Source: RPQJ01 sp963712815 (GTDB lineage: Bacteria; Pseudomonadota; Gammaproteobacteria; Steroidobacterales; Steroidobacteraceae). From it: DNA of 64,000 nucleotides. Of the stretch, positions 44,015 through 53,168 are shown one piece after another. The notes beneath the pieces were generated by a model. That model was not told where the DNA came from and did not search any database. It was given only the letters and a program-made list of their open reading frames with translations. The position numbers were made by a program, and so were the translations under genes. Every line of letters begins with the position of its first letter. Position 1 is the stretch's first letter. Location: assembly GCA_963712815.1 (NCBI GenBank), contig CAVQJL010000010.1, forward strand, positions 199,594-263,593, read 5' to 3'.

Positions 44015-45468
44015 CAGGCCGCCTTCCAGGCGATGTCGAGTTGCTTGGCGGCGCGCACGTCGTCGAGGCGGCGTCTCGGCAGCGTGTACGGCGCGCCCTT
44101 GAGCTTCGCCGGGTCGGACAGCGCCTCCTCGCGGATGGCGACCATCGCCTCGACGAAGGCGTCGAGTTCCTCCTTCGACTCGGTCTCGGTGGGCTCGATC
44201 AGCAGGCACTCAGGCACGAGCAACGGGAAGTAGGTGGTCGGCGCGTGGAAGCCGAAGTCGAGCAGGCGCTTGGCGAAGTCCATCGCGGTCGTGCCGTGCT
44301 CGCGCGCCTCGCGACGCAGCGTCACGATGAACTCGTGCCCGGCCCGGCGGCCGGGATAGGCGAGCTCGAAGCCCGCCGCGGACAGGCGCACCATCAGGTA
44401 ATTGGCATTCAGCGTCGCGAATTCGGACACGCGGTGCATGCCCTCGCGGCCGAGCATGCGCATGTACACGTACGCACGCAGCAGGACGCCGGTGTTGCCC
44501 ATGAAAGCCGACAGCCGGCCGATGCTCTGCGGCAGGTCCTTCTCGCCGAGCCAGCGGTAGCGCTGGCCGTCGAACCCGACGATCGGCACGGGCAGGAACG
44601 GCAGCAACCGCTCGCCCACGCCGACCGCGCCCGAGCCCGGTCCGCCGCCGCCGTGCGGCGTCGAGAAGGTCTTGTGCAGGTTCATGTGGATGACGTCGAA
44701 GCCCATGTCGCCGGGACGCACCTTGCCGAGGATCGCGTTGAGGTTGGCGCCGTCGTAATAGAGCAGCCCGCCCGCCTCGTGCACGATTTGCGCCACCTCG
44801 CCGATGCGCCGCTCGAACACGCCGAGCGTCGAGGGGTTGGTGAGCATGATTCCGGCCGTGTGCGGGCCGACCGCTGCGCGCAGCGCGTCGAGGTCGATGT
44901 CGCCGCTCGGCAGCGAGGGGATCTCGCGCACCGTGCAGCCGCACATGGTGGCGGTGGCCGGGTTCGTGCCGTGGGCCGCGTCCGGGACGATGATCTCGTT
45001 GCGCGCGAGGTCGTTCCGGGCGCGGTGGTAGGCGCGGATCATCGCCACGCCGGCGAACTCGCCCTGCGCGCCCGCCATCGGCGTGAGCGACACGCCGCGC
45101 ATGCCGGTGACGGCCTTGAGCATTTCCTGCAGCTCGTACAGGCACTGCAACACCCCCTGCCCCGTGGATTCCGGCGCGAGCGGGTGCCGGCCGAGGAACT
45201 GCGGCAGCATCGCGTACTGGTTGCAGGCACGCGGGTTGTATTTCATCGTGCACGACCCGAGCGGGTAGAAGTGCGTGTCGATGGAGAAGTTGAGCCGCGA
45301 CAGCCGCGTGTAGTGGCGCACCGCCTGCAGCTCCGAAACCTCGGGCAGCAACGGTGGCGTGCTGCGCCGCAGCGCCTCCGGCACGCGGGAGGCAGTGGCG
45401 GCCTGCGGGTACTGCGCCTCGGCGCTGCGGCCGGTGCGGGAGTGCTCGAAGATCAGCTTGTCGTTCAT
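44014..45468 (-). CDS. gcvPB: Glycine dehydrogenase (decarboxylating) subunit 2
   Basis: GcvPB forms, with GcvPA, the PLP-dependent P-protein that decarboxylates glycine and loads its aminomethyl group on GcvH. The 484-aa product has FYPLGSCTMKYNP, a PDAAHGTNPATATMCG block and the PLP lysine in HMNLHKTFSTPHGGGGPG. The single-chain P-protein of enteric bacteria is split here into two genes. It follows gcvPA by 23 bases. Confidence 0.96.
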   Translation of the reverse strand: MNDKLIFEHSRTGRSAEAQYPQAATASRVPEALRRSTPPLLPEVSELQAVRHYTRLSRLNFSIDTHFYPLGSCTMKYNPRACNQYAMLPQFLGRHPLAPESTGQGVLQCLYELQEMLKAVTGMRGVSLTPMAGAQGEFAGVAMIRAYHRARNDLARNEIIVPDAAHGTNPATATMCGCTVREIPSLPSGDIDLDALRAAVGPHTAGIMLTNPSTLGVFERRIGEVAQIVHEAGGLLYYDGANLNAILGKVRPGDMGFDVIHMNLHKTFSTPHGGGGPGSGAVGVGERLLPFLPVPIVGFDGQRYRWLGEKDLPQSIGRLSAFMGNTGVLLRAYVYMRMLGREGMHRVSEFATLNANYLMVRLSAAGFELAYPGRRAGHEFIVTLRREAREHGTTAMDFAKRLLDFGFHAPTTYFPLLVPECLLIEPTETESKEELDAFVEAMVAIREEALSDPAKLKGAPYTLPRRRLDDVRAAKQLDIAWKAA

Positions 45469-45491
45469 GGGCGTGTCCTCAAGGGCGCGGC

Positions 45492-46868
45492 TCAGGCCGC
45501 GGCCGCGCTGTGCTGCATCACGTCGGCGAGCGCACGTGCGTAGGTCGCGATGTCCTCGGGCGTGCGGGTCTCCGTCGCGCACACGAGCAGCGCGTTGCCG
45601 AGGGACGGGTACTGGGCCGAGATGTCGCAGCCGCCCACGATGCCGCGCGACGCGAGCGCCTCGAGCACGCCGCGCACGGGGCGGTCGAGCAGCAGCACTG
45701 CCTCGTGGAACCGCGGCCGGTCGAAGGCGAGGCGCACGCCGCGCACCCGCGTGAGCGCCTCGACGAGTTCGGCCGAGCGGTCCATGCAGGTCGCTGCGAC
45801 CTGGGCAAGCCCGCGGGGTCCGAGCAGCGCCATGTAGATCGTGGCCGCCGTGACCAGCAGCCCCTGGTTGGTGCAGATGTTCGAGGTCGCCTTGCTGCGG
45901 CGGATGTGCTGCTCGCGTGCCTGCAGCGTGAGCGTGAAGCCGGGCCGTCCGTCGAGGTCCACGGTGCGCCCGACGATGCGGCCCGGCATCTGCCGCACGT
46001 TTTCGATGCGCGTCGTCATGAAGCCGAAGTACGGGCCGCCGGAGGACAACGGCACGCCGAGGGGCTGCCCCTCGCCGCAGACGATGTCGGCCCCCTTGGC
46101 GCCCCACTCGCCCGGCGGCTTCACGATCGCGAGCGAAGTCGGGTTGACCGCGGCGATCACCAGCATGCCCGCCTCGTGGGCCCGGTCCGTCAGCGCGTCC
46201 ACGTCCTCGAGCGTGCCGAAGAAGTTCGGCTGCTGGATGACCAGCGCCGTGATGTCCTCGCCGCGGTACTTGTCGAGGCTCGCTGCGGTGGTGTGGCCGC
46301 CGCCCGCATCGTAGGGCAGCAGCTCGAAGGCCAGGTTCTGGTTGCCTGCGACGGACTGCAGCACCTGGCGGTAGGTCGGGTTGAGCGCGACCGGCACGAG
46401 GATCCGCTGCGACTTCGACTTGCGGTGCGTGCGCACCGCCATCAGGCAGGCCTCCGCGAGCGCCGTGGCGCCGTCGTACAGCGACGCGTTCGAGGCCGCC
46501 ATGCCGGTCAGGCTCGCCATCATCGACTGGAACTCGTACAGCAGCTGCAGCGTGCCCTGGCTGGCCTCGGCCTGGTAGGGCGTGTACGCGCTGTAGAACT
46601 CGCCGCGCGTGACGATGGGCCACACGGCCGCCGGGACGTGGTGGTCGTACGCGCCCGCGCCGATGAAGTTGAGCGGTTGCCCGTCGGACGCCGCGCGCGC
46701 CGACATCAGCCGGCCGATCTCCATCTCGGAGAGCGCCGGCGGTACCGCGTCGAGCGACCCGGCGCGCAGGGCCGACGGGATCTCGTCGAACAGCGCCTCG
46801 GTGCTCGGCGCGCCGATCGCCGCGAGCATCTCGCGGATGTCCTCGGCAGTGTGGGGAATGAAGGGCAT
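45492..46868 (-). CDS. gcvPA: Glycine dehydrogenase (decarboxylating) subunit 1
   Basis: The 458-aa GcvPA subunit corresponds to the N-terminal half of the P-protein. It begins FIPHTAEDIREMLAAIG and shows GAGAYDHHVPAAVWPIV, FYSAYTPYQAEASQGTLQ and NASLYDGATALAEA. It lacks the PLP lysine, as expected for this subunit. It lies between gcvH and gcvPB in the leftward operon. Confidence 0.96.
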   Translation of the reverse strand: MPFIPHTAEDIREMLAAIGAPSTEALFDEIPSALRAGSLDAVPPALSEMEIGRLMSARAASDGQPLNFIGAGAYDHHVPAAVWPIVTRGEFYSAYTPYQAEASQGTLQLLYEFQSMMASLTGMAASNASLYDGATALAEACLMAVRTHRKSKSQRILVPVALNPTYRQVLQSVAGNQNLAFELLPYDAGGGHTTAASLDKYRGEDITALVIQQPNFFGTLEDVDALTDRAHEAGMLVIAAVNPTSLAIVKPPGEWGAKGADIVCGEGQPLGVPLSSGGPYFGFMTTRIENVRQMPGRIVGRTVDLDGRPGFTLTLQAREQHIRRSKATSNICTNQGLLVTAATIYMALLGPRGLAQVAATCMDRSAELVEALTRVRGVRLAFDRPRFHEAVLLLDRPVRGVLEALASRGIVGGCDISAQYPSLGNALLVCATETRTPEDIATYARALADVMQHSAAAA

Positions 46869-46883
46869 GTCGGTTCCGTCCCG

Positions 46884-47279
46884 TCAGTGGGTTTCCGCCG
46901 CGAGCGCGGCCTCGTAGGCCTTGGCGTCGAGCAGCGCGGCAAACTGCGCCTTGTCTTCCGGACGGATGCGCATGATCCAGCCGGCGCCGTAGGGTTCCTG
47001 GTTGATGAGTTCGGGCTGGCCGCCGAGCTCGGCATTGCCGGCCACCACCTCGCCGCTCACCGGGCTATATACGTCGGAGGCCGCCTTCACGGATTCGACT
47101 ACCGCGCAGGATTCGCCGGCCGAGACGCGGCGGCCGGCCTCGGGCACTTCGACGAACACCAGGTCGCCCAGCGCCTGCTGGGCATGGTCGGAGATGCCGA
47201 CCGTCACGGTGCCGTCGGACTCGAGGCGGGCCCACTCGTGGGACTTCAGGAAACGCAGGTCGGCTGGAACGTTGCTCAT
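46884..47279 (-). CDS. gcvH: Glycine cleavage system H protein
   Basis: GcvH is the lipoyl-carrier protein that shuttles the aminomethyl group between P, T and L proteins. The 131-aa product has the lipoylation site lysine in VVESVKAASDVYSPVSGEV and the opening FLKSHEWARLE. It depends on LipB and LipA encoded at 7.7-9.4 kb. The gene lies 15 bases after gcvT. Confidence 0.97.
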   Translation of the reverse strand: MSNVPADLRFLKSHEWARLESDGTVTVGISDHAQQALGDLVFVEVPEAGRRVSAGESCAVVESVKAASDVYSPVSGEVVAGNAELGGQPELINQEPYGAGWIMRIRPEDKAQFAALLDAKAYEAALAAETH

Positions 47280-47294
47280 GGTCTGCTCCGTAGG

Positions 47295-48386
<1,092 letters not shown>

Positions 48387-48412
48387 CGTCTTTGTCCTGG
48401 ATGCAGAGCAAT

Positions 48413-48445
48413 AAAAAAGGCGGCAGGCCTCTCCGGCCTGCCGCC
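48413..48445 (-). terminator. Intrinsic terminator of the glycine riboswitch
   Basis: On the minus strand an 11-bp perfect stem ggcggcaggcc/ggcctgccgcc (48419-48429 with 48435-48445, 5-base loop) runs into a run of T (48418-48413). It sits directly after the second aptamer and about 27 bases before the gcvT ATG. Confidence 0.9.
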
Positions 48446-48620
48446 CCTCTGTCCTGTGACCTGAGAGATCGGGTACCGGTGGTCCGGCGCCTCACCCCTT
48501 CGGTGGGCCTCCCGCGAGGCCGCTCTCCAGAGCCCATCAGGCGACGCCGTACATTTGCCTGAGCGTTTCCGGGCGGGTTGCGCCTTCGGCGGACCGAGGT
48601 CGGTCTCTCTCCGGACGGGC
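48446..48620 (-). promoter_or_regulatory. Tandem glycine riboswitch upstream of gcvT
   Basis: Reading leftward, aptamer 1 (about 48612-48552) starts ggagaga and has ccgaaggcgcaa then ggaaacgctcaggcaaa. Aptamer 2 (about 48533-48446) starts ctctggagagcg and has accgaaggggtgagg, then atctctcaggtcacaggaca and gagggg. These are the conserved cores of the two glycine-binding domains. The terminator that follows makes an on-switch likely: glycine would allow the gcv operon to be read. A TAACAT box at 48645-48640 is a plausible -10 region. Confidence 0.93.
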
Positions 48621-48754
48621 CTTGCGATGGGTGGCCGGGATGTTACCCGAGCGCAGGGCAGCCGGCCAGCGCCGCCTGACCCGCGCGGCTTGTCATTTGC
48701 GGGCCGGCACCCGAACATTCCACCCCCCTCCGGAACAGCGAACAGGACGGTCCG

Positions 48755-50536
48755 ATGCGTGGCCTGACAATGAGCCTGCTGATGATGGCCGCGGCGCTGC
48801 CCGCCGCTGCGGAGGCGGCACCGACCGCCGCGGAGAGACTCCACCAGTTGTTCGACGCCGAGTGGGAGCGCGGCCTGAGCGAGAACCCCACCCGGGCGAG
48901 CTACCTCGGCGACCGCCGGTTCGACGACCGCTGGCCCGACCTCTCGACGGAGGCCCGCGCCCGCAGTCATGCCGCCGACCGCGCGGTGCTCGAGACGCTC
49001 GCCGCGATCCCGGTCGCCGAGCTTTCGGAGGCGGACCGCCTCAATCACGAACTGTTCGGTCGCACCTACCGCCAGGAAATCGACGCGCACGCGTGGGGAC
49101 TGCAGTACCTGCCGATCACGCAGCGGCGCGGCATCCAGTCCGCGCACCAGATCGCCGAGGTGCTGCCCTTCGCGACCGTGCGCGACTACGAGAACTGGAT
49201 CGCACGCCTGAAAAGCGTCGGCGCCTACGTGGACCAGAACATCGCGCTGCTGCGCGAGGGCAAGGCGCGGGGGCTCGTGCAGCCGTGCATCATCATGGAG
49301 CGTGTCCCGGCGCAGATCGCGAAACAGGTCGTGGACGACCCGGCGCAGAGCCTGTTCTGGGCGCCGCTCGGGCGCATGCCGGCCTCCATCCCGGCCGCCG
49401 ACCGGGCGCGCCTCGAGGCCGCTGCGCGCGCCGCCATCGCGGGCGAGGTGGTGCCGGCGTATCGCCGCCTGCAGGAGTTCTTCGACCGCGAGTACCTCCC
49501 CGCCTGCCGCCAGAGCGTCGGCATCTGGGACACGCCGGGCGGCGAGGCCTGGTACCAGAACCGCATCCGCTGGTTCACGACCACCGCGCTGACAGCCGAC
49601 GAGATCCACGCCATCGGCCTCCGGGAGGTCGAGCGCATCCGCGGCGAGATGCAGAAGGTGATCGATCGGGTGGGCTTCAAGGGCAGCTTCGAGGAGTTCC
49701 TCGCGTTCCTGCGCACCGACCCGCGCTTCCGCTACACGGATCCCGACGAGCTGCTGCAGGCCTACCTCGCGATGTCGAAGCGGATCGACCCGCTGCTGCC
49801 GCAGTACTTCGGCCGTCTGCCGCGCATGCCCTACGGCGTGCGGCCGATCCCGGCGGAGTCCGCGCCCGACACCACCACGGCCTACTACCAGCCGCCGTCC
49901 ATGGACGGCCGCCGCGCCGGCTACTACTACGTGAACCTCTACAAGCCCGAGGAGCGGCCGACCTACGAGATCCCGGTGCTGTCGATCCACGAGGCGGTGC
50001 CCGGCCACCACCTGCAGATCGCGCTCGCGCAGGAACTCGGCGAGCAGCCGAAGTTCCGCCGCAATTTCGAGGCCACCGCGTTCGTCGAGGGCTGGGCGCT
50101 CTACAGCGAGAGCCTCGGCGAGGAGATGGGCTTCTACGACGATCCGTACGACAAGTTCGGGCAGCTCACCTACGAGATGTGGCGCGCCGTGCGCCTCGTC
50201 GTGGACACGGGCATCCACCACAAGCGCTGGACGCGCCAGCAGGCGATCGACTTCTTCAAGGCCAACGCCGCCAAGACCGAGCTCGACATCGTCAACGAGA
50301 TCGACCGCTACATCTCCTGGCCCGGCCAGGCGCTCGCCTACAAGATCGGCGAGCTGCGCATCAAGGAGCTGCGGGCGCGGGCGACCGAGGCGCTCGGCCC
50401 GAAGTTCGACATCCGCGCGTTCCACGACGTGGTGCTCGGCAGCGGCGCGATCCCGCTCGACGTGCTCGAGGCGAACGTCGAGCGCTGGGTGCAGGCCACG
50501 TCGGCCGCGGCCGCGCCGGGAGGCGCCGGCCGGTGA
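48755..50536 (+). CDS. DUF885 family metallopeptidase-like protein, secreted
   Basis: The 593-aa protein starts with a signal peptide (LTMSLLMMAAALPAAAEA) and a helical DUF885 domain: LFDAEWERGLSENPTRASYL early, and the metallopeptidase-like motif SIHEAVPGHHLQIALAQE with a downstream glutamate in EGWALYSESLGEEMG. Substrate and enzymatic proof are lacking; M3/M32-type peptidases share the HExxH-like pattern. The stop overlaps ispG (GTGA). The gene is divergent from the riboswitch. Confidence 0.88.
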   Translation: MRGLTMSLLMMAAALPAAAEAAPTAAERLHQLFDAEWERGLSENPTRASYLGDRRFDDRWPDLSTEARARSHAADRAVLETLAAIPVAELSEADRLNHELFGRTYRQEIDAHAWGLQYLPITQRRGIQSAHQIAEVLPFATVRDYENWIARLKSVGAYVDQNIALLREGKARGLVQPCIIMERVPAQIAKQVVDDPAQSLFWAPLGRMPASIPAADRARLEAAARAAIAGEVVPAYRRLQEFFDREYLPACRQSVGIWDTPGGEAWYQNRIRWFTTTALTADEIHAIGLREVERIRGEMQKVIDRVGFKGSFEEFLAFLRTDPRFRYTDPDELLQAYLAMSKRIDPLLPQYFGRLPRMPYGVRPIPAESAPDTTTAYYQPPSMDGRRAGYYYVNLYKPEERPTYEIPVLSIHEAVPGHHLQIALAQELGEQPKFRRNFEATAFVEGWALYSESLGEEMGFYDDPYDKFGQLTYEMWRAVRLVVDTGIHHKRWTRQQAIDFFKANAAKTELDIVNEIDRYISWPGQALAYKIGELRIKELRARATEALGPKFDIRAFHDVVLGSGAIPLDVLEANVERWVQATSAAAAPGGAGR

Positions 50537-51763
50537 GCGCCGCCGCTCGACGCCGCAGCACGCCGGTCCGGGTCGGCCGCGTCACGGTCGGCGGCGACCA
50601 CCCGGTGGTCGTGCAGTCGATGACCAACACCGACACGGCCGACGTCGAGGCCACGGCGCTGCAGGTGCGGGCGCTCGCCAACGCGGGCTCCGAGATCGTG
50701 CGCGTCACGGTCAACAACGAGGAGTCGGCGGCGGCGGTGCCGGCGATCGTCGAGCGGCTCGCGCAGCTCGGCACCTCCGTGCCGATCGTCGGCGACTTCC
50801 ACTTCAACGGCCACAAGCTGCTGCGCGAGCACCCGGCCTGCGCCGAGGCGCTCGCCAAGTACCGCATCAACCCGGGCAACGTCGGCCGCGGCAGCAAGCG
50901 CGACCCGCAGTTCGCCGAGATGATCGAGATCGCCTGCCGGCACGGCAAGCCCGTGCGCATCGGCGTCAACTGGGGCAGCCTCGACCAGGACCTGCTCACG
51001 CGCCTGATGGACGAGAACTCGCGGGCCGCCGAGCCGCTCGAGGCGCAACGACGTGATGCGCGAGGCGATCGTCGTCTCGGCGCTCGAGAGCGCGCGCCGC
51101 GCCGAGGAGCTCGGCCTGCCCCACGAGCGCATCGTGATCTCCTGCAAGGTGAGCGGCGTGCAGGACCTGATCGCCGTCTACCGCAACATCGCCGCGCGCT
51201 GCGACTACCCGCTGCACCTCGGGCTCACCGAGGCCGGCATGGGCTCGAAGGGCATCGTCGCCTCGACGGCGGCGATGGCGGTGCTGCTGCAGGAGGGCAT
51301 CGGCGACACCATCCGCGTCTCGCTCACTCCCGAGCCCGGCGGCGACCGCACCCAGGAGGTGATCGTCGCGCAGGAGATCCTGCAGACCATGGGCCTGCGC
51401 TCCTTTACGCCCATGGTGATCGCCTGTCCGGGCTGCGGCCGCACGACGTCCAGTTACTTCCAGGAACTCGCGCAGAAGATCCAGTCGCACCTGCGCCACC
51501 GCATGCCCGAGTGGCGCAAGCGTCACCCGGGGGTCGAGGAGATGACGGTCGCGGTGATGGGCTGCGTCGTCAACGGCCCGGGCGAGAGCAAGCACGCCAA
51601 CATCGGCATCAGCCTGCCCGGCACCGGCGAGCGCCCGGTCGCGCCCGTGTACATCGACGGCGAGAAAGGCCCGACCCTCAAGGGCGAGCACATCGCCGAG
51701 GAATTCCAGCAGCTCGTCGAGCAGTACGTCGAGCGCAACTACCGCACGGAGGTCCCGTCATGA
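50533..51763 (+). CDS. ispG: 4-hydroxy-3-methylbut-2-enyl diphosphate synthase IspG (one-base frameshift)
   Basis: IspG catalyses the penultimate MEP-pathway step for isoprenoids. The first 170 codons (GTG 50533) carry VVVQSMTNTDTADVEATALQ, GDFHFNGHKLL and INPGNVGRGSKRD. Near 51045 the frame moves, and the rest continues with SALESARRAEELGLPHERI, SCKVSGVQDLI and the iron-sulfur cysteines in CPGCGRTTSSYFQE and GCVVNGPGESKHANIG. One base too many, or two missing, explains it; the corrected length is about 409 aa. As ispG is essential, a sequence error is likely. The stop overlaps phhB. Confidence 0.92.
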
Positions 51764-52089
51764 CCGCGCTACGCGACCGCAAGAGCCAGCCGATGCCCGC
51801 CGGGACCCCACCGCTCGATGCGGCGCACGCCGCGGAACTGATGTCCGGCCTCGCCGCCGGCTGGCGCATGGCGGAAGACGGCCGCTCCCTCCGCCGCGCA
51901 TTCAGCTTCGCGGACTTCTACGAGACCATGGCGTTCGTGAACGCCGTGGCCTGGATCGCGAATGCCGAGGACCACCACCCCGACCTCGAGGTCGGCTACG
52001 ACTACTGCCGCATGAGCTTCTCCACGCACACGGTCGGGGGACTGTCGGAGAACGACTTCATCTGCGCCGCGAAGGTGGACGCACTATAA
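51760..52089 (+). CDS. phhB: Pterin-4a-carbinolamine dehydratase
   Basis: This enzyme dehydrates 4a-hydroxytetrahydrobiopterin to recycle the pterin cofactor of phenylalanine hydroxylase. The 109-aa product has the motif EDHHPDLEVGYDYCRMSFST with the catalytic histidines and FSFADFYETMAFVNAVAWIA. The ATG overlaps ispG (ATGA). No phenylalanine hydroxylase is in the window. Confidence 0.93.
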   Translation: MTALRDRKSQPMPAGTPPLDAAHAAELMSGLAAGWRMAEDGRSLRRAFSFADFYETMAFVNAVAWIANAEDHHPDLEVGYDYCRMSFSTHTVGGLSENDFICAAKVDAL

Positions 52090-52128
52090 GAAGGATGCCG
52101 GCTGCCGTGGCCGGCGGGGGGGACTGCC

Positions 52129-52947
52129 ATGGCCGATGAATCCGCGCCGCCCGAAGCGGCCCTGCCCTTCGTGGCGCCCTGCCGCATGCTCGCGGCCGGC
52201 GCACCGCTCGGCTGGCTGCGCGCGGGCTGGCGCGACATGTGGTCCGCGCCGCGCCAGAGCCTGACCTACGGCACGATCGTGGTGCTGCTGAGCCTCGCGC
52301 TGGCGTGGATCGCCGTCGAGTTCGGCGGCTACTGGGAACTGCTGTCGCTGGTGTCGGGATTCATCCTCATCTCGCCGGTGCTGGCGGTCGGCACCTACGC
52401 GATCAGCAGCCAGCTCGAGCGCGGCGAGAAACCCTCGCTCAGGCGCTGCCTGCGCGAGGAGCAGCGCGTGTTCGGCAACTTGATGGTGTTCGCGCTGATG
52501 CTGATGGTGGTGTTCCTGGTCTGGGCGCGCGCAGGCTCGGCAATCCACGTGTTCTTTCCCGTGGGCGAGCAGCCCGGCTGGCGCGAGTACCTTACGTTCT
52601 TCGGCATCGGCAGCGCGGTGGGCTCCATTTTCGCGCTGATCGTGTTCGCGGCGGCGGCGTTCTCGCTGCCGATGCTGGTGGACCGGCGCGTAGACACGGT
52701 CACGGCGGTGGTGACGAGCGTCAACGCGGTGCTGCGCAACAAGCCGGCGATGGCGGTATGGGCGGCATGTATCGTGCTCGCCGTGGCACCGGGGTTTGCG
52801 CTGCTGTTCGTCGGCCGCGAGCGCGGCGCCGGCCTCGCTTGGATCATGGTGGCGCTCGGGATCACGCTGCCGCTGATCGGGCACGCGACCTGGCACGCCT
52901 ACCGCGAGACCATCGACGCGGAGGCCTGGCCAAGGCAGGAGTGCTAG
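52129..52947 (+). CDS. DUF2189 integral membrane protein
   Basis: The 272-aa protein has about six membrane segments (TIVVLLSLALAWIAVEF, LSLVSGFILISPVLAVG, LMVFALMLMVVFLVWAR, SIFALIVFAAAAFSLPML, MAVWAACIVLAVAPGFALLF). It opens with the DUF2189-type GWLRAGWRDMWSAPRQSL and has FSLPMLVDRRVDTVTAV. The family is common in proteobacteria and without known function. GGGGGG lies just before the start. Confidence 0.85.
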   Translation: MADESAPPEAALPFVAPCRMLAAGAPLGWLRAGWRDMWSAPRQSLTYGTIVVLLSLALAWIAVEFGGYWELLSLVSGFILISPVLAVGTYAISSQLERGEKPSLRRCLREEQRVFGNLMVFALMLMVVFLVWARAGSAIHVFFPVGEQPGWREYLTFFGIGSAVGSIFALIVFAAAAFSLPMLVDRRVDTVTAVVTSVNAVLRNKPAMAVWAACIVLAVAPGFALLFVGRERGAGLAWIMVALGITLPLIGHATWHAYRETIDAEAWPRQEC

Positions 52948-52996
52948 CCCGGGCCTCGGGCCGACTGTCCGCGGGCCCGTCAGTCCGGCGGCCGGC

Positions 52997-53107
52997 ATGC
53001 CCCGCCGGACGCAGAGCCCGCCGCGCGAGCGGCCAGCGCCATCACCCCTGCCCTTCGAGTTCACCGGCAGCGCGGACGGCACCGGCGGCGCCCGCGCCGC
53101 GAATTGA
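52997..53107 (+). pseudogene. Possible DUF898 (YjgN-like) N-terminal remnant
   Basis: A 36-aa reading from ATG 52997 contains PSPLPFEFTGSA, which resembles the usual start of DUF898 membrane proteins, then ends after DGTGGARAAN. The membrane domain is absent. A 9-bp hairpin gtccggcgg/ccgccggac (52983-53010) overlaps its start and may end the DUF2189 transcript. The rest of 52948-53168 shows nothing else. Confidence 0.3.
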
Positions 53108-53168
53108 ACCTCGGGCTACTCGACGCTGGCGATGATCCTGAGGCTGCTGCCCAATCGGGTTGCTGCGA

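Noticed and set aside
48622..50532. A long frame leading into ispG and overlapping DUF885
   Set aside because: It is out of frame with the conserved DUF885 protein and low in motif content; the ispG start is the GTG at 50533 overlapping the DUF885 stop.
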